Source: a virus. From it: 42,226 nucleotides of DNA. Both the position numbers and the translations under genes were made by a program. The DNA is taken from IMG/VR virus record IMGVR_UViG_3300021375_000060, positions 1 to 42,226 of that record. One strand, written 5' to 3'. This document shows positions 35,158 to 42,226 of the stretch, piece by piece (within the stretch, counting starts at the first letter, position 1; each line of letters starts with the position of its first letter). The notes under the pieces are model-generated. The model was given only the letters and a program-made list of their open reading frames with translations, was not told where the DNA came from and searched no databases.

Positions 35158-36759
35158 ATGACTCTATTATCTTCAGAGTCTCCAGCAGTAACAGTAAAAG
35201 AAATTGACCTAACGGGCATTGTGCCTGCGGTCACTTCTACTACTGGTGCTATTGTAGGCGAATTTAATTGGGGCCCAATAAACACACCAATCTTAATCGG
35301 TAACGAAACCGAATTGGCGTCTACTTTTGGATCCCCGCTAGCAGGAGATGCATATGCAGGAGATTTTCTTTCTGCCTCGTACTTCCTAAAATACTCTTCA
35401 AGCGCATTTATAATTCGCGCAGATCGACCAGACATAGACGAAGTTCTAGACTCTGATGGAACTCAAGTAACTCCGGCATACCCTGGCTACAGAAAAGCTG
35501 CAGCAGGTATTTTCGAAGCAAAGTACTTCGGTTCTCTCGGTAACACAATTACAGTATCCGTAGCTGATTCATCGACATTTACTGGTTGGGACTTCGAAGG
35601 CTACTTCACAACAGCTCCACAAGGTGACGAACTTCATGTCATCGTAACTCTAGGATATGTATCACCTGAAGAATTAGGTGAAGTTGTCGAAACATACGAA
35701 TTTGTTTCCACTGACCCTAATGCTAAAAACGATAACGGAACTAATAACTTCGTCAATGACGTTATTACTACAAGTTCTTCTTGGGTTACGGCTTCTGGTG
35801 TCCCAGCGGCAGGAACGTTTAATTTCGATAACCCACTTGGCGCGGGTGTTGGTACCGGAACAGGTTCTGACGGAACTCCCCTCGAAACAAAAACCGCATA
35901 TGTCCCTGCGTATGATGCTTTCTTAAACAAGGAAGCTATCCAGATAGATTTCCTAATCCCACCAGCTGGTGGTCAAGACTTAGCGCAAACGATACACGAA
36001 CAACTTCTTATGGTTGCTACTTCTCGTAAGGATTGTGTTGCAGTAATTTCTCCGACTTCGGGAAATGTTGATGCTATGATAGCATACATCGACACACTTA
36101 ATGAAAATTCATCTTACTTGGTCGTTGACGGTAACTGGATTAAAGTGTATAACAAATACGAAGATAAGTACGAGTTCATTCCAGCGGCATCTTCAACAGC
36201 AGGTGTTATGGCAGCGGCGGACGCAGTCTCTGCACCTTGGTTCTCACCAGCAGGTTCACGACGTGGACAGTATCTGGGTGTCACCGAACTGTTGATCAAT
36301 CCTAACAAAACAGAGCGTGATAAACTATACAAGAAAGGTATTAATCCGATTGTTAGTATTCCTGGCCAGGGTGTCCTACTGTTTGGTGACAAGACTCACA
36401 TGTCTCGCCCATCAGCATTCGACCGAATCAACGTACGTCGACTATTCTTGGTTATCGAAAGAGCTATCAGCAAAGCTGGCGAAAACGTAATGTTCGAATT
36501 CAACGATGAGTTTACTCGTGCAGAATTCGTGAACATTGTAGAACCATTCCTACGGGAAATTCAAGGTCGTCGTGGTATCACCGACTTCCGTGTTGTTTGT
36601 GACGAAACAAACAATACCGGAGAAGTTATTGACCGCAACGAATTCATCGCAAGTTGCTTCATCAAACCAGCACGTTCAATCAACTACGTAACTTTAAACT
36701 TCGTGGCTGTAAGAACTGGTGTTGACTTTGAAGAAGTCGTCGGCACAGCAGGAGTATAA
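35158..36759 (+). CDS. 18: Tail sheath protein gp18
   Basis: The protein has 533 residues, compared with 659 in T4. The N-terminus (SPAVTVKEIDLTGIVPAVTS, then GAIVGEFNWGP) and the C-terminal region (RINVRRLFLVIERAI, then FVNIVEPFLREIQGRRGI, then FRVVCDETNN) are the conserved sheath core found in contractile tails; the last parts form the inner domain that holds the tube and the linking arms. The shorter middle suggests fewer outer decoration domains than T4. AGGA lies about 8 bases before the ATG. The gene is followed 2 bases later by the tube gene. Confidence 0.95.
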   Translation: MTLLSSESPAVTVKEIDLTGIVPAVTSTTGAIVGEFNWGPINTPILIGNETELASTFGSPLAGDAYAGDFLSASYFLKYSSSAFIIRADRPDIDEVLDSDGTQVTPAYPGYRKAAAGIFEAKYFGSLGNTITVSVADSSTFTGWDFEGYFTTAPQGDELHVIVTLGYVSPEELGEVVETYEFVSTDPNAKNDNGTNNFVNDVITTSSSWVTASGVPAAGTFNFDNPLGAGVGTGTGSDGTPLETKTAYVPAYDAFLNKEAIQIDFLIPPAGGQDLAQTIHEQLLMVATSRKDCVAVISPTSGNVDAMIAYIDTLNENSSYLVVDGNWIKVYNKYEDKYEFIPAASSTAGVMAAADAVSAPWFSPAGSRRGQYLGVTELLINPNKTERDKLYKKGINPIVSIPGQGVLLFGDKTHMSRPSAFDRINVRRLFLVIERAISKAGENVMFEFNDEFTRAEFVNIVEPFLREIQGRRGITDFRVVCDETNNTGEVIDRNEFIASCFIKPARSINYVTLNFVAVRTGVDFEEVVGTAGV

Positions 36760-36761
36760 TC

Positions 36762-37286
36762 ATGTCATTAAGAGTAGACGATTTTAAAGCAAAATTAAAG
36801 GGTGGTGGTGCACGTCCCAATTTATTCCGTGCAACAGTTAACTTCCCAGCATACGCTGGCGGTAATGCAGAGTTGACTTCTTTCATGTGTAAAGGCGCAC
36901 AACTACCAGCATCAATTATGGCTGTCATTGAAGTTCCTTTCCGTGGACGACAGTTGAAGATTGCGGGCGACCGTACATTTGAACCTTGGACAGTTACAGT
37001 AATCAACGATACTGATTTCGCTACACGTAACGCCATGGAAAAGTGGATGAACGGTATGAATGGTCACAGTGCCAACACGGGTATCACTAATCCTGTTGCT
37101 TACCAAGCTGACTTAATTGTTGATCAGTTGGACAAAGATGGTTCAGTGTTGAAGACATATAACTTCCGTGGTTGTTTCCCGACAAATATTTCGGCAATCG
37201 ACCTAAGTTATGAAACCAATGATACAGTCGAAGAGTTTACAGTAGAATTCCAAGTTCAATATTGGGAGTCAGATACCACTAGTTAA
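36762..37286 (+). CDS. 19: Tail tube protein gp19
   Basis: The protein has 174 residues, close to the 163 of T4 gp19. It begins MSLRVDDFKAKLKGGGARPN, then LFRATVNFPAY, and includes MCKGAQLPASIM, PFRGRQLKIAGDRTFEPW and a final ETNDTVEEFTVEFQVQYWE, all typical of the T4-type tube fold that forms hexameric rings inside the sheath. GGAG lies about 7 bases before the ATG, overlapping the end of gp18. A strong terminator follows. Confidence 0.95.
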   Translation: MSLRVDDFKAKLKGGGARPNLFRATVNFPAYAGGNAELTSFMCKGAQLPASIMAVIEVPFRGRQLKIAGDRTFEPWTVTVINDTDFATRNAMEKWMNGMNGHSANTGITNPVAYQADLIVDQLDKDGSVLKTYNFRGCFPTNISAIDLSYETNDTVEEFTVEFQVQYWESDTTS

Positions 37287-37307
37287 TGGTATTATAAGTA
37301 GTACTAT

Positions 37308-37334
37308 GGGGGTGGTTCTCCACCCCCCTTTTAT
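37308..37334 (+). terminator. Factor-independent terminator
   Basis: GGGGGTGG (37308-37315) pairs with CCACCCCC (37320-37327) around TTCT, followed by CTTTTATT. The stem is identical to the terminator at 22849; both are placed after a highly expressed structural gene. Confidence 0.87.
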
Positions 37335-37349
37335 TATTAAGAGGTTTTT

Positions 37350-38852
37350 ATGGCAGATAACAGCGTATTTAAAGCATTTGGTTTTGAGATAAAAAAAGTT
37401 CAAAACAAAAACAATGAAAGCGAAAAGGTTTCTTCTATCGTACCAAAGGTAGACGAAGATGGTGCTGGATACGTCACGGCCTCAGGTTCTTACTTTGGTC
37501 AGTACGTCGATATGGAAGGTACTGCCGCAAAGGACAATCAAGAACTAATTAAAAAGTATCGCAACATGGCAGAACACCCAGAGTGTGATGCTGCGATTGA
37601 AGACATCATCAACGAAGCAATCGTTTCGTCTGAGCTAGAAAGTTCTGTTTCTGTTAACCTAGATAAGGTTGATGCACCAAACAAAATCAAAAAGACCATC
37701 ACCGAAGAGTTTGATAATGTAGTTAACATGTTGAACTTTGAAGAATATGGTCACGACATATTCCGTTCGTGGTACGTTGACGGAAGATTATATCATCACC
37801 TAGTAGTAAACGAATCAAACATGAAGGCGGGTATTCAAGAAGTCCGTCCTATCGATGCAACCAAGGTTCGTAAAGTCAAAGAGGTGCAATACAAAAAAGA
37901 TTCCAAGACAGGTGCGAAGATTGTTGATAAAACCAACGACTTCTACATCTATCAAGAGCGAGCGGGTGCTAATAATGGTATCAAGCTAACTCCGGATTCG
38001 ATTTCGTATGTCACTTCAGGTCTTCTGGATACCAGTAAGAAACGTGTACTGTCGTATCTACAGAAGGCGATGAAACCAGTAAACCAATTGCGTATGATGG
38101 AAGACTCTTTGGTCATCTATCGTATGGCACGTGCACCTGAACGTCGTATCTTCTATATTGACGTGGGTAACTTACCGAAGGGTAAAGCGGAACAACATTT
38201 AAAAGACATCATGTCCCGATACCGTAACAAAATTGTTTACGATGCGAATAGTGGTGAAATCAAAGATGACCGAAAGCATATGTCTATGCTAGAGGACTTC
38301 TGGTTACCACGTCGAGAAGGTGGTCGTGGTACAGAGATAAGTACTCTACCTGGCGGTGAGAATTTAGGACAGATTGACGATATCATTTATTTCCAAAAGA
38401 AGTTGTATCGTTCTTTGAATGTTCCGCTTAACCGTCTAGAACAAGAGTCGCAGTTCTCTCTGGGTAGGTCTACAGAAATTAACCGCGATGAGGTGAAGTT
38501 CCAGAAGTTCATCGACCGTCTACGTAGTAAGTTTGGACACTTGTTCTTGGGTATCCTCAAGAAGCAACTTATCCTAAAAGGTGTTTGTACGGAGCAAGAC
38601 TGGGAAGCATGGAAGCACCAAATTCAAGTCGACTTCTCTAGAGACAACCATTTTTCTGAATTAAAAGACGCAGAACTACTACGTGAACGTCTACAGACAA
38701 TGGATCAAATTTCTAGTTACGTCGGTGAATACTTCTCACGCGAGTGGGTAATGAAAAACGTAATGATGTTTAATGATGAAGACATAGAAAATATGTCAAA
38801 ACAAGTTGAAGCCGAGAACGAAAATGGCGGAAACGAAGAAGAGGAAATTTAA
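37350..38852 (+). CDS. 20: Portal protein gp20
   Basis: The protein has 500 residues, close to T4 gp20 (524). Recognisable segments are HPECDAAIEDIINEAI (about residues 75-90), the core NQLRMMEDSLVIYRMARAPE followed by RRIFYIDVGNLPKGKAEQ (about 247-285), and LYRSLNVPLNRLEQ (about 351-364). Gp20 forms the dodecameric ring at the head vertex through which gp17 packages DNA, and it nucleates prohead assembly. AAGAGG lies about 7 bases before the ATG. The gene follows the tube terminator; no perfect late box lies in between, so expression may come from read-through or from the variant TATAAGTA at 37293. Confidence 0.95.
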   Translation: MADNSVFKAFGFEIKKVQNKNNESEKVSSIVPKVDEDGAGYVTASGSYFGQYVDMEGTAAKDNQELIKKYRNMAEHPECDAAIEDIINEAIVSSELESSVSVNLDKVDAPNKIKKTITEEFDNVVNMLNFEEYGHDIFRSWYVDGRLYHHLVVNESNMKAGIQEVRPIDATKVRKVKEVQYKKDSKTGAKIVDKTNDFYIYQERAGANNGIKLTPDSISYVTSGLLDTSKKRVLSYLQKAMKPVNQLRMMEDSLVIYRMARAPERRIFYIDVGNLPKGKAEQHLKDIMSRYRNKIVYDANSGEIKDDRKHMSMLEDFWLPRREGGRGTEISTLPGGENLGQIDDIIYFQKKLYRSLNVPLNRLEQESQFSLGRSTEINRDEVKFQKFIDRLRSKFGHLFLGILKKQLILKGVCTEQDWEAWKHQIQVDFSRDNHFSELKDAELLRERLQTMDQISSYVGEYFSREWVMKNVMMFNDEDIENMSKQVEAENENGGNEEEEI

Positions 38853-38854
38853 TA

Positions 38855-39112
38855 ATGAGTGAAGTAGAAGCAAACCCAGCACTAGATTTTGTCAACGCCC
38901 TTCAGGGTGGAGACTTTAATAATGCAGAAAAGTTGTTTAATGGTATCCTAGATGACAAGATGCAACAGTCTCTAGACGCAGAGAAGGTCTCTGTAGCAGA
39001 CCAAATCTTCAACGGTGTAGAACCAGTTGAGGTAGATATGGATGACTCTGAGATTGATGCTATACTGGACAGCGAAGTCGAAGAAGAAGAATTTTCGGCA
39101 GAAACCGAATAA
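38855..39112 (+). CDS. 67: Prohead core protein gp67-like
   Basis: The protein has 85 residues, very acidic in the second half (EVDMDDSEIDAILDSEVEEE). T4 gp67 is an 80-residue acidic core protein located between portal and gp68/gp21. The helical N-terminus with NPALDFVNALQGGDFNNAEK and FNGILDDKM matches the pattern of marine gp67-type proteins. LDSE and similar sites could be cut by the gp21 protease during head maturation. GAGG lies upstream at the end of gp20, and the start follows the gp20 stop by 2 bases. Confidence 0.7.
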   Translation: MSEVEANPALDFVNALQGGDFNNAEKLFNGILDDKMQQSLDAEKVSVADQIFNGVEPVEVDMDDSEIDAILDSEVEEEEFSAETE

Positions 39113-39120
39113 ATATTCAC

Positions 39121-39128
39121 TATAAATA
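39121..39128 (+). promoter_or_regulatory. T4-type late promoter, upstream of a tandem pair
   Basis: A perfect TATAAATA box begins 9 bases after the gp67-like stop. A second copy starts 16 bases downstream. Confidence 0.77.
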
Positions 39129-39136
39129 TATTTTTG

Positions 39137-39144
39137 TATAAATA
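39137..39144 (+). promoter_or_regulatory. T4-type late promoter, downstream of a tandem pair
   Basis: A perfect TATAAATA box with predicted start near 39150, giving a leader of only about 15 bases that just includes the GAGG ribosome binding site (39154-39157) of the 65-aa gene. The pair probably drives gp21, gp22 and gp23. Confidence 0.78.
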
Positions 39145-39164
39145 CTCCTAAACGAGGACTAATT

Positions 39165-39362
39165 GTGAAAACATTTAAAAGTTTACGGGAAGCAAAAGAC
39201 AAAGTTGTCTTCAACAAGAAGATGTCTGGTTACCCTGTTGTTATCACAAAAACTGCCAAAGGATTTTACCTAACTATTGATGGTGATTCCGTTGACACGT
39301 TTAAGTCACAAAAAGAAGCGGAATCAACCGCGAAGCAAGTCCTCAAAGACTTAGGTAAATAA
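39165..39362 (+). CDS. Small basic protein in the gp68 position
   Basis: The protein has 65 residues and starts with GTG, eight bases after GAGG. It is Lys-rich, with a beta-like middle (YPVVITKTAKGFYLTIDGD) and a C-terminal helix (SQKEAESTAKQVLKDL). T4 has gp68 (141 residues, prohead core) at this place; this protein is less than half that length and I cannot see clear similarity, so I do not assign the symbol. A small protein of this kind before gp21 is common in marine T4-like phages. A prohead core role is inferred from position. Confidence 0.6.
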   Translation: MKTFKSLREAKDKVVFNKKMSGYPVVITKTAKGFYLTIDGDSVDTFKSQKEAESTAKQVLKDLGK

Positions 39363-39363
39363 A

Positions 39364-40023
39364 ATGAAACTGATTAGCGAATACGTAGAAAACGATGTAC
39401 AATGCATTGTAGAAGCTAAAGATAATGGTGAGAAGAGTTACATTATTGAAGGTGTATTTGCGCAAGCAGACAAGAAGAATAGAAACGGACGTATCTACCC
39501 AAGAGCCATTATGGAACGAGCGGTAGATAAGTACGTTGAAGACCAAGTTAGCAAAAAACGTGCTGTAGGTGAGTTGAATCACCCTGAAGGCCCAACTGTT
39601 AATTTGGATAAAGTTTCTCACCTCATCACTGACCTAAAATTGGAAGGTAATGATGTGGTAGGAAAGGCACAAATTTTGGATACTCCTATGGGTAAGATCG
39701 TAAAAGGTCTCTTAGAGGGTGGTGTTCAACTAGGTGTGTCAACTCGTGGTATGGGAAGTCTTGAGCAGAAAAATGGCGTCATGTACGTCAAAGAAGACTT
39801 TATTCTTAATACGGTAGATATCGTACAAGACCCAAGTGCACCTGAAGCTTTCGTTAATGGGATTATGGAAGGTGTCGACTGGGTATGGAATAATGGAATT
39901 CTACAACCTCAAGTCATTGAAGAGATAGAGACTGAAATTAAGCAAGCACCAATTGCACATCGACCTGAAGTGCAAATTCGTGAGTTCAAGAATTTCCTCT
40001 CGTTAATCAAATCTAAACTATAA
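39364..40023 (+). CDS. 21: Prohead maturation protease gp21
   Basis: The protein has 219 residues, matching T4 gp21 (212). It contains NRNGRIYPRAIMERAV near residues 39-54, GELNHPEGPTVNLDKVSH with the likely catalytic His73, and GVQLGVSTRGMGS with the likely nucleophile Ser126, as in herpesvirus-type prohead serine proteases. It degrades the scaffold and trims gp23 and other head proteins after (Leu/Ile)-x-Glu. It starts one base after the preceding stop (TAAAATG), and its own stop codon forms part of the next ribosome binding site (TAAGGAG), which suggests coupling with gp22. Confidence 0.93.
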   Translation: MKLISEYVENDVQCIVEAKDNGEKSYIIEGVFAQADKKNRNGRIYPRAIMERAVDKYVEDQVSKKRAVGELNHPEGPTVNLDKVSHLITDLKLEGNDVVGKAQILDTPMGKIVKGLLEGGVQLGVSTRGMGSLEQKNGVMYVKEDFILNTVDIVQDPSAPEAFVNGIMEGVDWVWNNGILQPQVIEEIETEIKQAPIAHRPEVQIREFKNFLSLIKSKL

Positions 40024-40033
40024 GGAGTCATCT

Positions 40034-41080
40034 ATGACTGATCTTAATCAAAAAGTCGAAGCTGAAATCCGCGATACAGATGTTGAAACTAACGAAATCG
40101 TGGAGGAAACTCTCGAAGAAGCACAAGCTCCTGCAGCTAAGGGTGTAAAGACAGACGGACAGGAAATATCTGAGCCAGAGTCAATCGCATCAGTAGACAA
40201 AGCAGCCGACGCAACTTCTAAGGCTTCATTACCAAAAACTAAGGCAGGTATGATCAATGCGATGTACCAGTCCTTAAATAAAATGAAAAAAGGCGACCTA
40301 ACGGCAGCCTACTCGAAGATGATGGAAGGTACTGACCTAGAAGACGTTATTGCAGAAGAGACTAACACTCAGTCTGAACTTGCGGCAATTGTTGAAGGTG
40401 AAGCAACTCTATCTGAAGAGTTCAAAGAGAAGACATCAGTAATTTTTGAAGCAGCTGTAAAAACTAAGTTGTCAGAAGAAATCACGCGTCTTGAAGAGCA
40501 ATACTCTGAAGAACTATCTGAAGAAGTCGAATCTATCAAAACTGACCTAGTCGGTAAAGTCGATTCATATCTTAACTATGTAGTTGAATCTTGGATGGAA
40601 GAGAACAAGTTAGCGATCCACTCCGGTCTACGTACCGAAATCGCTGAAGGGTTCATGGACAAGATGAAAGACCTATTTACAGAGTCTTACATCGAAGTTC
40701 CAGAGTCTAAGGTAGACCTAGTTGACGAACTAGCAGCACAAGTAGAAGAATTAGAAGAAAAACTAAACTCTACTACTGGCGATGCAGTTTCACTTGCAGA
40801 AGAACTAGAAACTTACAAGCGTGAGTCAATCATCGCTGAAGCTTCTCGTGGCCTTGCAGACACACAAGCGGAAAAGTTAAAAGACCTTCTAGAGACAGTA
40901 GAATTTGAAAGTGAAGAAACCTTCACTGCTAAAGTAACTACTGTTAAAGAGTCATACTTTTCAAAAGAAATCCCTGAGCAAATCGAAGAATCAGTTTCAG
41001 ACGAAGCTGAAGAAGAAGTTGAAGTATCTTCTATGATGGAAGGTTACATCTCTGCTCTAAGAAAAACCTCTAAGAAATAA
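40034..41080 (+). CDS. 22: Prohead scaffold/core protein gp22
   Basis: The protein has 348 residues, longer than T4 gp22 (269). It is acidic and almost wholly helical, with predicted coiled coil around residues 230-275 (VDELAAQVEELEEKLNS). It ends with SSMMEGYISALRKTSKK, a basic tail typical of gp22 proteins, which contacts the capsid shell. Gp22 forms the transient inner core and is destroyed by gp21. A clear TAAGGAG lies 7 bases before the ATG. The position between gp21 and gp23 is diagnostic. Confidence 0.92.
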   Translation: MTDLNQKVEAEIRDTDVETNEIVEETLEEAQAPAAKGVKTDGQEISEPESIASVDKAADATSKASLPKTKAGMINAMYQSLNKMKKGDLTAAYSKMMEGTDLEDVIAEETNTQSELAAIVEGEATLSEEFKEKTSVIFEAAVKTKLSEEITRLEEQYSEELSEEVESIKTDLVGKVDSYLNYVVESWMEENKLAIHSGLRTEIAEGFMDKMKDLFTESYIEVPESKVDLVDELAAQVEELEEKLNSTTGDAVSLAEELETYKRESIIAEASRGLADTQAEKLKDLLETVEFESEETFTAKVTTVKESYFSKEIPEQIEESVSDEAEEEVEVSSMMEGYISALRKTSKK

Positions 41081-41091
41081 GGAATCTAAAA

Positions 41092-42226
41092 ATGAACAAA
41101 TCATTCGACACACTGATTGAAAAGTGGTCACCAGTTCTTAACGAAGAATCAGCTGGTAAAATCACCGATCATCACCGTAAGGCAGTAACTGCTGCTATCC
41201 TAGAAAACCAAGAACGAGCAATGATGGAAGAACGTTCAGCTTCTCAGGGTTTTCTAACTGAAACTCCAACCAACGCAACTGGCGCTGGTGTAAACAACTG
41301 GGATCCAGTTCTAATCTCTCTAGTCCGTCGTGCAATGCCTAACCTAATGGCATATGACGTTTGTGGTGTTCAGCCAATGTCAGGCCCAACTGGTCTTATC
41401 TTCGCGATGAAATCACGTTACACTTCACAAACTGGTGACGAAGCACTATTCAACGAAGCTGACTCAGCATTCTCTGGTTCTCCTTCAAGCTCACAAACTG
41501 GTGACTCTTCTGGTATGTCTGGATTTGATCCAGCAGCACAAACTGGTCGTGAACTAGATGCAGCTGGTCGCCCAATGGCTACTTCTGTTGCTGAATCTCT
41601 AGGTAACACTGGCCCTGACTTCGCAGAAATGGGTTTCTCAATCGAGAAGCAATCTGTTGTTGCTAAGTCACGTGCACTTAAAGCAGAATACTCTCTAGAA
41701 CTAGCACAAGACCTTAAAGCAATCCACGGTCTTGACGCAGAAACTGAACTAGCGAACATCCTTTCAACTGAAATCCTAGCGGAAATCAACCGTGAAGTAG
41801 TTCGTACAGTTAACACTCAAGCAGTTCTAGGTGCACAACAAGCTTCAATCGCACAAAAGGGTGTATTCGACCTAACTTCAGACGCAGATGGCCGTTGGTC
41901 AGCAGAGAAGTTCAAGGGTCTAGTAATTCAATTAGATCGTGAAGCGAACGAAATTGCTAAGACAACTCGTCGTGGTAAGGGTAACATCGTAATCTGTTCA
42001 TCAGACGTTGCTACTGCACTTGCTGCTTCTGGTCAGTTGGATTATCAAGTTGGCGCTGGTCTTGCAGTTGACGATACTGGTAACACTTTTGCTGGTACTC
42101 TAAATGGTAAGATGAAAGTTTATATCGACCCATATGCCACTACTGACTACGTAACTGTAGGTTATAAGGGTGCTAACGCATATGACGCTGGTGTATTCTA
42201 CTGCCCATACGTACCTCTAGAGATGG
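41092..42226 (+). CDS. 23: Major capsid protein gp23 (3' end outside window)
   Basis: The frame runs from the ATG at 41092 to the window end without a stop (378 codons visible; T4 gp23 has 521). The segment VLISLVRRAMPNLMAYDVCG, then VQPMSGPTGLIFAMKSRYT, is the most conserved signature of T4-type gp23. The N-terminal 57 residues are helical and charged and end in FLTE followed by TPT, a plausible gp21 cleavage site of the L-x-E type, corresponding to the 65-residue prosegment of T4. TAAGGA at the gp22 stop serves as ribosome binding site. Codon use is strongly biased (CTA, GCA, CGT), as expected for a very highly expressed gene. Confidence 0.97.
   Translation, partial: MNKSFDTLIEKWSPVLNEESAGKITDHHRKAVTAAILENQERAMMEERSASQGFLTETPTNATGAGVNNWDPVLISLVRRAMPNLMAYDVCGVQPMSGPTGLIFAMKSRYTSQTGDEALFNEADSAFSGSPSSSQTGDSSGMSGFDPAAQTGRELDAAGRPMATSVAESLGNTGPDFAEMGFSIEKQSVVAKSRALKAEYSLELAQDLKAIHGLDAETELANILSTEILAEINREVVRTVNTQAVLGAQQASIAQKGVFDLTSDADGRWSAEKFKGLVIQLDREANEIAKTTRRGKGNIVICSSDVATALAASGQLDYQVGAGLAVDDTGNTFAGTLNGKMKVYIDPYATTDYVTVGYKGANAYDAGVFYCPYVPLEM

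Noticed and set aside
37293-37300. TATAAGTA as late promoter for the portal gene
   Set aside because: One mismatch to the box and located directly upstream of a terminator, so its transcripts would be cut short; left as a remark only.
1-42226. Assignment to a cyanophage host
   Set aside because: The structural proteins resemble those of marine T4-like phages, but no photosynthesis or other host-indicating gene is in the window, so the host is left open.

Overview
This window is late, virion-structural DNA of a T4-like myovirus (contractile tail, Straboviridae/Kyanoviridae-type relatives). All genes are on the + strand and packed tightly, often with TAATG or ATGA overlaps. The evidence is an unbroken T4-order block from neck protein gp13 to major capsid protein gp23, several perfect copies of the T4 late-promoter box TATAAATA, and factor-independent terminators between transcription units. 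The gp23, gp21 and gp17 sequences and the DUF4815-like baseplate protein look more like marine 'exo-T-even' phages (cyanophage, pelagiphage or marine proteobacterial phages) than enteric T4. No gene in the window fixes the host.

Region 1 (1-9448), baseplate and small tail proteins: the C-terminus of a gp8-like wedge protein; a 1658-aa DUF4815-like structural protein; a small coiled-coil protein; a protein with a lambda gpJ-like C-terminal tip; a glycosyltransferase-like protein; two small related tail proteins; and a tail-fibre assembly chaperone-like protein. Region 2 (9575-15535): a 1320-aa fibre-like protein built almost wholly from a four-residue aromatic/Gly/Arg repeat, then three overlapping genes (a charged helical protein, a glycosyltransferase, and a 2-oxoglutarate oxygenase-like protein) that may modify virion proteins. 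Region 3 (15613-29996): three smaller structural proteins and two giant fibres, one of 1824 aa (Ala-rich helical repeats) and one of 2300 aa (three beta-rich, propeller-like domains spliced between duplicated linkers). Region 4 (30108-42226): gp13, gp14, gp15, gp16, a 2OG-Fe(II) oxygenase, gp17, gp18, gp19, gp20, gp67, a 65-aa protein in the gp68 place, gp21, gp22 and the first 378 codons of gp23.

Together, regions 1-3 encode the baseplate periphery and host-recognition apparatus, and region 4 encodes head assembly, DNA packaging, neck and tail. About half of the window is fibre-type sequence. The most notable signals are: (a) the strict tetrapeptide repeat at 10375-13470, where nearly all insertions keep an even residue number; (b) a late promoter at 15565 inside the loop of a long inverted repeat whose right arm holds the next gene's ribosome binding site, the same arrangement as the T4 gene e/soc/49 early-late switch; (c) a leader with five predicted stem-loops ahead of the 2300-aa fibre; and (d) the three-fold duplicated modular fibre itself. 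There is no gene-free stretch above 300 bases; the longest is 22833-23093. I saw no tRNA, IS element, CRISPR array or minus-strand gene.
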